64,000 nucleotides of DNA, taken from NCBI GenBank assembly GCA_023630585.1, contig CM042555.1, forward strand, positions 4,685,001 through 4,749,000, in the 5' to 3' direction. The translations under genes and the position numbers were made by a program. This document shows, one piece after another, positions 56,861-64,000 of this stretch (the stretch's first letter is position 1; each line of letters opens with the position of its first letter). The DNA comes from Cranoglanis bouderius. Its lineage: Eukaryota > Chordata > Actinopteri > Siluriformes > Cranoglanididae. The notes below the pieces were generated by a model. It was given only the letters and a program-made list of their open reading frames with translations. It searched no databases and was not told where the DNA came from.

Positions 56861-56869
56861 ATTTAAGAG

Positions 56870-57930
56870 TCTTAACTGCTAAATAGGTTCAAGAGGTTAA
56901 GTATGACAAACAAAGGCTAGCTAATAATTTACTTATTTAGCTAGCTAGAACATCTCTTGTGAATTCTTTCCATGAGACATCAAAAATGACTGAAAACAAG
57001 ATCAATTTGCCAGGAATATCAACATTTCCCACAGATGTTCCCTTAAATCTCTAAAAAAAAAAAAAAAAAAAAAGAAAGAAAAAGGACTTTGTGTGAATGA
57101 AAATACACTTATACACTTAGCATCAGCTGCTAACCAAACTTCAGCAGTCTCTGCCATATTGACAAACATCAACTTTCAGTCGTGAGCTTAGAGCTATCAG
57201 AAATTTTGATCTTCATCTCATCTGTGAAACAGCATTAATGAAATGTATAGTATTATTTCCATGCTAGATGGTTGACTATCGTTAGCATTTATTTCCCTCA
57301 GGTTCATGTTTTCCCGGTGTTTTTTTTTTTTGGGGGGGGGTGGGGGGGATTATAAGCACAACATCATGTAGCTGTAGTATTAGTAATCAGGTTCAGATTA
57401 CTAATACTAAGATTACTAAGGTTTTAACTAAAGAGGTCTTAACTGCTAAATAGGTAATAGCTAAGATTAATTTACAGAGAAAACTTTACAGAAGTTCCCA
57501 TCAAAATGATCCTATCAAAAAAAAAAAAAATCAGAGTTTCATCAAAATGAACTGGCAATATGCTTCCTGTTTAACAAAAGCTAGCATATGACTGAGGTAA
57601 ATGATTTACCTAGCTAGCACTTTTGATTTAGCTAGCATGTTTTTAATATTAAAAATGTCAACGTAGAATGACTGGAAACCATTTAAAACTGACAGGAATA
57701 GCAATAGTTACCTCAGACTAACAGACTTAAAAGGACTCTATGACTAAAATGACACTACAGTTACTATTAATGCTAATCTCTAATTGGCTCCGCCATTTTG
57801 AAAAAGCGACAGTAAACTCAGAAGTTTTTGACTCTTGTCTTATTTTGTCTGTGAAAGAGCATTAATGAAATGCAAATTCTGTCTTGGCCAGCTAGTTGAC
57901 TAATGTTAGCATTACTCAACATTATATGGT
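56870..57930. repeat. Diverged tandem duplication, offset about 570-630 bp
   Basis: The word tcttaactgctaaatagg starts both copies (56870 and 57437). Later matching words are tcatctgtgaaacagcattaatg-like text at 57220 and tttgtctgtgaaagagcatt at 57845, then ggttgactatcgttagcatt (57269) and gttgactaatgttagcatta (57894). The copies are quite diverged, with poly(A) and G-run insertions between. No coding potential. Confidence 0.7.
57375..57409. repeat. Perfect 14-bp stem hairpin
   Basis: Stem tagtattagtaatc (57375-57388) and gattactaatacta (57396-57409) with a 7-base loop aggttca. It lies in the gap between the two duplicated copies. Confidence 0.9.
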
Positions 57931-58102
57931 TATTATTTGTGATAGTCTGTACCTAAAATACTACTATGAGCGTACTGCAATAATCACTGGGATCTTGCAT
58001 AAAATCATTCGTTTCAGCCCTTAGTATGATGATGATGTTTGGTGAAATGATGAAACCATATAAAGCAAAATATCGAATCCATAAAAAGATACAAATCCAA
58101 AA

Positions 58103-58147
58103 AGAGAGAGAGAGAGATAGATATAGAGAGAGAGAGAGAGAGAGAGA
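58103..58147. repeat. (GA)n microsatellite
   Basis: GA units with a GATAGATATA interruption in the middle. Confidence 0.95.
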
Positions 58148-58552
58148 TGCAGCAAAGTTAAGTACTATTTTTTTCATATATTGAAAAAATATTTTAATTA
58201 AATCTTCTCTTACTAGTACAACTTACTCATAAATTAACTTCAATAAATGTAGCATGCATATGATGTATGTAGTATTCCATGCAGAAAGCTACTGGTTTGC
58301 GTGTGTGTATGTGTGGGTGTGTGGTTATTTCCTGTGCACCTGTCTCTTTCCAGACAGAAGGAGCGAAGGGGGATGGAGAAAAGGACTCTTAAGTAGGAGA
58401 GGGGAGGAAAGAATCTCTGCTAGCCGTCACTTGGGATCGTGGTACTGACAGAATCCTCTTACAGCTACACCTATGCTAAACGGGGAAAGAACAGTGCTGC
58501 TATATCGGGTATACAATTCTCAGAGACACAAAAAGTACATGTGCTCGCTAGG

Positions 58553-58612
58553 CCTCTCTCTCTCTCTCTGTCTCTCTCTGTCTCTCTCTCTCTCTCTGTC
58601 TCTCTCTCTCAT
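58553..58612. repeat. (TC)n microsatellite with TGTC interruptions
   Basis: About 25 TC units with four G interruptions. Serine/leucine-rich frames here are artefacts. Confidence 0.95.
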
Positions 58613-59437
58613 ACACTCTCTCACGCTCTTGTTCTCCCAGTCTTTCTGTCTCTGTGTCTTCTTGTCACTCCAAAACAGCAGAAAATTAGAGTTTAAGAGA
58701 TGCCTTTTATGGATCGGTCTGCCCAAGTAATACTGTTTCTATATTGATTTTGATTAATATACCCTGCTTTCAGGGAGAAGGAGGCTCTGGTTTGCTTCGA
58801 GAGCTAATGTTACAGGTTTAAGCCTTTTTTCTCTAACATCCCTCCCTTTTTAATAACAACCAGGAATAGGTAAAGATTGTTGTCGAAGGAACAAGGTATA
58901 CATATATCACATCGTGAAAGTTTTCCAAACAAATTGTCCTCATTTGTGGACATTTTTCATGCACCGAGATTAATTTAACACTATGTCATACTTTTTTATA
59001 TCGTGATTTTTACCCGTCTCTCTGTCAGGGACTGACACTGGAGGGAAGGTAAGTGGAAAACATGAGACTGAAGGTGTAATCAGCAAAGGAAACGTGAGAT
59101 GAATGAGAGAAATAGACTTGCCTATATTGCCTATATGATATTGTCTATATTTAGAGTTGAGTAGAGACATAAAGATGGAGACGGGAGAAAGTGCCGGAAT
59201 GGTGTAAATGTGACTGGAGAGGGAAGAAGAGTGATGGACGGATGAAATTGTAAGCTGCAGTGGGGGAAGAAGGTGTCTGCTTCAAGGAATGAAAATTCCT
59301 CTTAAAAGTATTACATGCTGTCCTGAATACATATTTCCTCTTCTCTTCTTCTCCTCCTCACATTTCTTCCAGGTTTTAGTAGCTATGTTACTTATATACA
59401 GTATGTAGCATAAGTAAGGCATAAAATACAATGGTGC

Positions 59438-59820
59438 ATGCAGTTATAGGAAAATAATCAAGGATTGGGTGGTGTGGTGCAGCCCAGCATGTAACGGAGT
59501 TACTGTTACCACCCTGAAGTTGATTGTTTTTCTGTAACAACATGTCCCGAAGTGCTTTGTTCCTCTTATACTACAGAAATTTGCTAACACTAACATGTTT
59601 AATTATAAAAGAACAAATTAGAAGGACAAGGATTTGTATCTGTCTTCATTTGTGTGAAATTAAATGAAAATCTAACTAACACATACGTTCCACAATGTGA
59701 AATGTAACTATAAATGGATAAATAGTATGACATGACTCTGTTAATGAAAAATGCAATGGTTTCAAATTGTTGAGGTAAAGGAGGAATAAACACTTCAGGA
59801 CATACTGTTATAGGAAAATA

Positions 59821-59825
<5 letters not shown>
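59438..59825. mobile_element. Alternating inverted repeats of a short DNA element
   Basis: Three copies of one end occur: gttataggaaaataatcaa (59442), its inverse ttgattgtttttctgtaac (59519) and again gttataggaaaataatca (59806). Beyond the end word, 59538-59570 (aacatgtcccgaagtgcttt..gttcctc) is mirrored at 59781-59805 (gaggaataaacacttcagga). The result is a 96-bp hairpin unit and an overlapping ~306-bp inverted-repeat unit. The first is also found at 29391. The TC microsatellite at 59826 begins exactly at the last end. Confidence 0.75.

Positions 59826-59875
<50 letters not shown>
59826..59875. repeat. (TC)n microsatellite
   Basis: About 25 uninterrupted TC units directly abut the end of the inverted-repeat element; a short (TTTC) run follows at about 59885-59899. 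Confidence 0.95.
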
Positions 59876-59877
<2 letters not shown>

Positions 59878-60879
59878 CTCTCTCTTTCTTTCTTTCTTTG
59901 GCCAGCTGTTTCTGGCAGATGTTAGCAGGCCCTGAATACATTGTAACAGATTCTGACACTTGTATATTGTCAGTGTTGGTCCAGCTGAGGCCTGATTAGT
60001 TCAGAGACAGCATTAATATGAATGTTGTAGCATGGTGGAGGATGCCATGTTGCGTGTGGTGTGCAAATCCAGGAAACACACTCATCTGCATACGCACAGG
60101 CATTTTGTTCCACCAGTGTTATAAAACTACGAAGCAGAATCCCAGCTCTCGGCATGTTCATGTCAGCGTGACTAACCTAATTTTTCTCGCCCATAGACAA
60201 AGCACTAAAGGTGTATAAATTTCATTTCTTTATTTTGAATTTCACCTCGAGCAATTCAATAAATCGCGGCATGAAACGGGAATAAAAGGAAAGGGAGAAG
60301 GAAAAAAAGAAGAAAAAAAAAAAAGAAAGTGAACGCTCGATGAGATTTCAGAAGAATCTGATAAATTACTCCCTGAGCCAATAGACTCTAACTGGCTCTC
60401 CTGTTGCTATGCTGCCGAGTTTCGAGCGTTTTATCGCGTTAGTCGGTTCTGTCTCACTTCACACGAAGCCCTGGAGACCCTCGCTCTAAACCGCACTCCA
60501 GATTTCGCCAAAGCTTGCTGAATCGCTGTCACCGCACATCCACATTAAGCCTGATATTATATATACTATTCAAAAAGTACAAAACCAGCCGCATTAACTT
60601 TCTATCCTCACTCAGATCTGTGTCTGGTGAGAAATGAATTACAAAGGCAGTTGATTTTTGACTTTTTTTTTTTTTTTGCACCACAAGGGGAAGACGAGAG
60701 AAGCGAGAGTCATGTCTTATTGAGACTCGGCTTCTTAATTTGATCTTTGTAAAACTAAGTTGCTTCAGGTATGCAGTACGAGGCAGCACAGATAGCCTGA
60801 GGGTGGAGAGAGACAGAGGAACCCTGGGAGAATTCCTCATCTCTGTCTCTCCCTCTCTCTTTCCCGTTCCCCCATCTGC

Positions 60880-61200
60880 ACCTCCTCTGAAGTTGCCCTT
60901 GGTTCTACATGTGTAATGCTAATTATGAATGAGGGAGAGTTAGATCAGTACAAACCCATCAAACATTTTACAGCAGGCTGCTATTGTAATAAAGATCAAT
61001 GAACACCATATCGGTACCCATCCTGAAAGACTAGGGTGGGGTGCCGGGGATTGAGCAGACGCTTTTTTCTTTTATTTCCTGTGCTCCATCGCGCTCTCTC
61101 ATCATCAGTACCAGAGAGGAGCGGATCAGTTTTAATTGCCGTTTGCCGTCGCTGTGATGTGATGCGTTGGGTGAAAAGAAAGTCAGCCGTCCTACAGGAG
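60880..61200. other. Candidate conserved non-coding block
   Basis: Unique sequence such as gtaatgctaattatgaatga, gcaggctgctattgtaataa and caatgaacaccatatcggta has the texture of a vertebrate enhancer. No frame or splice signals were found. Confidence 0.35.
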
Positions 61201-61367
61201 CCTACGACACGTTGACTGAGAGAAACATGGCCTGTGTATGTATGAATTTTTCAGTGAATAGATAACAAACTTCTGTCCTTGTGTGTCTCCACCAGCCTCT
61301 GAGGTCATACTGACCACACCACATTTTTAGAGTAAGTCAGATCAAACTCTTTCTTTCTCTCTCTCCT

Positions 61368-61373
<6 letters not shown>

Positions 61374-61397
<24 letters not shown>
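61374..61397. repeat. Short (AT)n microsatellite
   Basis: About 12 AT units. Confidence 0.93.
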
Positions 61398-61404
<7 letters not shown>

Positions 61405-62139
61405 ACACCTGAAGATAAGGATTCAGGAGCGCTGCAACACTACAAAGCGGTTGGTCATCTCCACACTTCTGGCTGTTCCTCCCTTTTTTCAGCTCACACC
61501 ATCCCTTTATCTGTCCTCTCATTTCCCTTCTTCTGTGGTGCGCATAACTCCCACGGGAGTCTGTATTCTCCAACATCTGAACGCAGCCCACACCTGCTAC
61601 TCTTACTGCCAGGATTAACCCCAAATTAACCCCAGGCGTACAATGTGTCCCTATCCCCATCACTCAAAGTTATTTCACACATGATTACAATCTTTTGCTG
61701 TGTGCATATGTGAGATATTTGCTCCACCAAATACAGCTTTCCCTTAAAAAATCAGTCAGTGTCAACAGCGGTGTCTTTGTGCATTCATTAGGCAATGAAG
61801 GATTTCACTTTGAATGGTATGTTCTCAAACGCAGAAGTACAACTTGTAAAATCCTCCATGGTTATTTATTTCTTTTTCTTTTTCTTCTTCTTTTTTTTTT
61901 TTTTTTTTTTTTAGAAGATAATGGTTTGGCTTTCAAATGTAGGCCAGTTCTTAAAAATGTTTGCTGGTTCCTTAAACAAGCGCTGACTCTGGCACCTAGG
62001 AGCCAACACTGCCACAACTTATTGTATTCAAGTTCTATATACACTAGGCTAAATTAGTAATTTGTTTATATCTTGGGAAATAGAACCAACTAAGTTAAAA
62101 TAATAAAATATCTCAGGTGGTACAGTTAAAAACTGTGGG

Positions 62140-63145
62140 AGTAGGTGGGATTGGTCAGAATTCCTTCAGGAGCAAGCAGGATTGGTTAGAATTCCTTCAG
62201 GAGCAGGCAGGATTGGACAGAATTCTTTCAGGAGCATTCAGGATTGGTCATATTTCTTTCAGGAGCAGGCAGGATTGGTCAGATTTCCTTCAGGTGCATA
62301 TGGGCCTGGTCAGATTTCCTTAAGGAGCAGGCAGGATTGGTCAGAATTCCTTCAAGAGCAGGCAGGATTGGTCAGATTTCCTTCAGGAGCACATGGGACT
62401 GGTCAGAATTCCTTCAGGAGCAGACAGGATTGGTCAGAATTCCTTCAGGAGCAGATTGGACTGGTCAGAATTCCTTCAGGAGCATGTGGGACTGGTCTGA
62501 TTTCCTTAAGGAGCAGGTAGGATTGCCCAGAATAACTTCAGGAGCACATGGGACTGGTCAAAATTCCTTCATGAGTATGTGGGATTGATCAGAACATCTT
62601 TAGGAGCAGGCAGGATTGGACAGATTTCCTACAGGAGCAGACAGGACTTGTCAGAATTCCTTTAGGAGCAGGCAGGACTGGTCAGAATTCCTTTAGGAGC
62701 AGGCAGGACTGGTCAGAATTCCTTTAGGAGCAGGCAGGACTGGTCAGAATTCCTTTAGGAGCAGGTAGGACTGGTCAGAATTCCTTTAGGAGCAGGCAGG
62801 ACTGGTCAGAATTCCTTTAGGAGCAGGCAGGACTGGTCAGAATTCCTTTAGGAGCAGGCAGGACTGGTCAGAATTCCTTCAGGAGCAGGCAGGACTGGTC
62901 AGAATTCCTTCAGGAGCATGTGGGACTGATCTGATTTCCTTAAGGGGCAGGTAGGATTGCCCAGGATAACTTCAGGAGCACATGGGACTGGTCAGAATTC
63001 CTTCATGAGTATGTGGGATTGATCAGAACATCTTTAGGAGCAGGCAGGATTGGACAGATCTCCTTCAGGAGCAGACAGGACTTGTCAGAATTCCTTTAGG
63101 AGCAGGCAGGACTGGTCAGAATTCCTTCGGATTTCCTTCAGGCGC
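62140..63145. repeat. 31-bp minisatellite, about 32 copies
   Basis: The unit is gaattccttcaggagcaggc followed by aggattggtca (31 bases). A nearly homogeneous run of 'cctttaggagcaggcaggactgg' units spans about 62650-62880. A seven-unit block starting at 62468 is repeated with few changes starting at 62902, an offset of 434 bases or exactly 14 units. Because 31 is not a multiple of 3 and the unit has no stops, all three plus frames stay open for 60-115 codons. There is no start context or gene structure, so I do not call a protein. Confidence 0.95.
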
Positions 63146-63329
63146 AGCTTGTTCCATTTGTATAAACTTTGAAATGATCAGGATAATCATTGTGTTGAAA
63201 AGTGTTAGGACATGAACATACTTTGGAAACATAAAAGGCCATTCAGATTCAGACTTTCTTTAGACATGGAATGCTAATGTTAAATTTATATCATTTAGTC
63301 ATTTAGTAATGCCATTCTACAATGTTTTA

Positions 63330-64000
63330 ATCGCGCTGTGTATTTCTGAAAGGCAGCTGATTTTAATCCAGCATGAGCTCTTACATGCTGTGAGTCTCTA
63401 CATCAGCAGCCAAATTATGAATAATGCACTTCACAGATGATTAAGCATAATTAACAAGCCAACACACTGAAATCTTAAGTACAACATTTGTGTAGCAGTG
63501 TGTGTCTGTGTCATGTTTCTCATCACTGCTCAGCAGTTTATTTGTTAAACTTGCTTCACTATTATCAAGGCTTTAGATATCATAGAGATCATATTTGGCA
63601 TACATAATCTAACACTCTTCATCTATTTGCTTGAAAAGTCATGATCTTATCACATTCTTATCAGGCGTCTAAACACTGGTAAGCAGGTGAACATGTTCTG
63701 ACTTAGCATAAGAAACGCGGGCCTTAATTTAATGCAGCAATCGAAGCGTTTTGGCATTTTAACTTTAAAAGGCAAACATAATCTGTGCAAGCTGTTTGTT
63801 AAAGGGTAAATCAAATCTAATTGAGGATAATCATGTTATCAGATGAGAGAGGATCCCGAATAGGCTTATCATGCCACAACTCCAACTCCTTATATTAATC
63901 CGGCATTCTGTCAGCCAGCTTTTAATTGACTTGGCTAGTTTTAAGGCATTTTCTTAAACTGATTTTAACACACAAAACACCTGCTGAATCTAGTATTCTG
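63330..64000. other. Candidate conserved non-coding sequence at the window end
   Basis: Unique AT-rich but non-repetitive sequence includes gatgattaagcataattaac (63439), gggccttaatttaatgcagc (63719) and ccagcttttaattgacttgg (63916). These contain several homeodomain-type TAATTA/ATTA words. No exon is visible. Confidence 0.35.

Noticed and set aside
62117..62588. Three overlapping plus frames giving a repeated QNSFRSRQDW-type peptide
   Set aside because: A 31-bp unit without stops keeps all three frames open. Openness in every frame is evidence for a repeat, not a gene.

Overview
The window is vertebrate and almost certainly teleost fish DNA. It is dominated by non-coding sequence, with very dense dinucleotide microsatellites (GT/CA, GA/CT, AT). 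It carries eight recognisable Tc1/mariner-type elements or remnants from at least six sequence families, plus tRNA-derived SINE and LINE 3' fragments and several hairpin or inverted-repeat (MITE-like) elements. The mix and density of Tc1 families would fit a catfish-like genome, but that species guess is weak. No bacterial, phage or CRISPR feature is present, and I see no rRNA or intact tRNA gene.

Layout. 1-4.4 kb: CA/GT microsatellites, a degenerate AT-rich ~150-bp repeat, and a long minisatellite (2.8-3.6 kb). 4.5-10 kb: candidate conserved non-coding blocks, a decayed Tc1 element (5235-6380), a SINE (7.44-7.73 kb) and a pair of oppositely oriented SINE pieces (9.66-9.97 kb). 10.25-19.7 kb: a truncated Tc1, a LINE tail, a second core-type SINE, a 32-bp minisatellite and a nearly full-length but broken Tc1 (18057-19632). 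19.7-32 kb: candidate conserved blocks, an AT-rich ~111-bp tandem repeat, and a cluster of an AT microsatellite with two abutting Tc1 derivatives (24.56-26.33 kb). 32.25-33.74 kb: another decayed Tc1 on the minus strand.

36.4-42.5 kb: the only good evidence for a host gene, on the plus strand. One 141-bp internal coding exon (36488-36628) has canonical splice sites. There is a plausible downstream acceptor at 39064/39065 and a candidate poly(A) signal near 42433. I could not identify the gene. The rest of the window would then be intron upstream and intergenic or regulatory sequence downstream. A 537-bp Tc1 deletion derivative lies in the proposed intron at 37.9 kb, and a perfect 32-bp palindrome lies at 41.03 kb.

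42.6-64 kb: a 1-kb foldback Tc1-like MITE with an AT microsatellite inside one arm, a hAT-like small TIR element (49.17 kb), and ~170-bp degenerate tandem repeats (51.7-52.4 kb). These are followed by a very dense microsatellite cluster (52.75-54.32 kb), a 615-bp foldback element with a candidate target duplication (55.06 kb), a diverged tandem duplication (56.87-57.93 kb), alternating inverted repeats (59.44-59.82 kb) and a 31-bp minisatellite of about 1 kb (62.15-63.14 kb). Several unique, balanced-composition blocks look like conserved non-coding elements of the kind found near developmental genes. That is an impression from composition, untested by alignment.

None of the transposase copies looks functional: every one carries stops, frameshifts, deletions or a changed catalytic residue.
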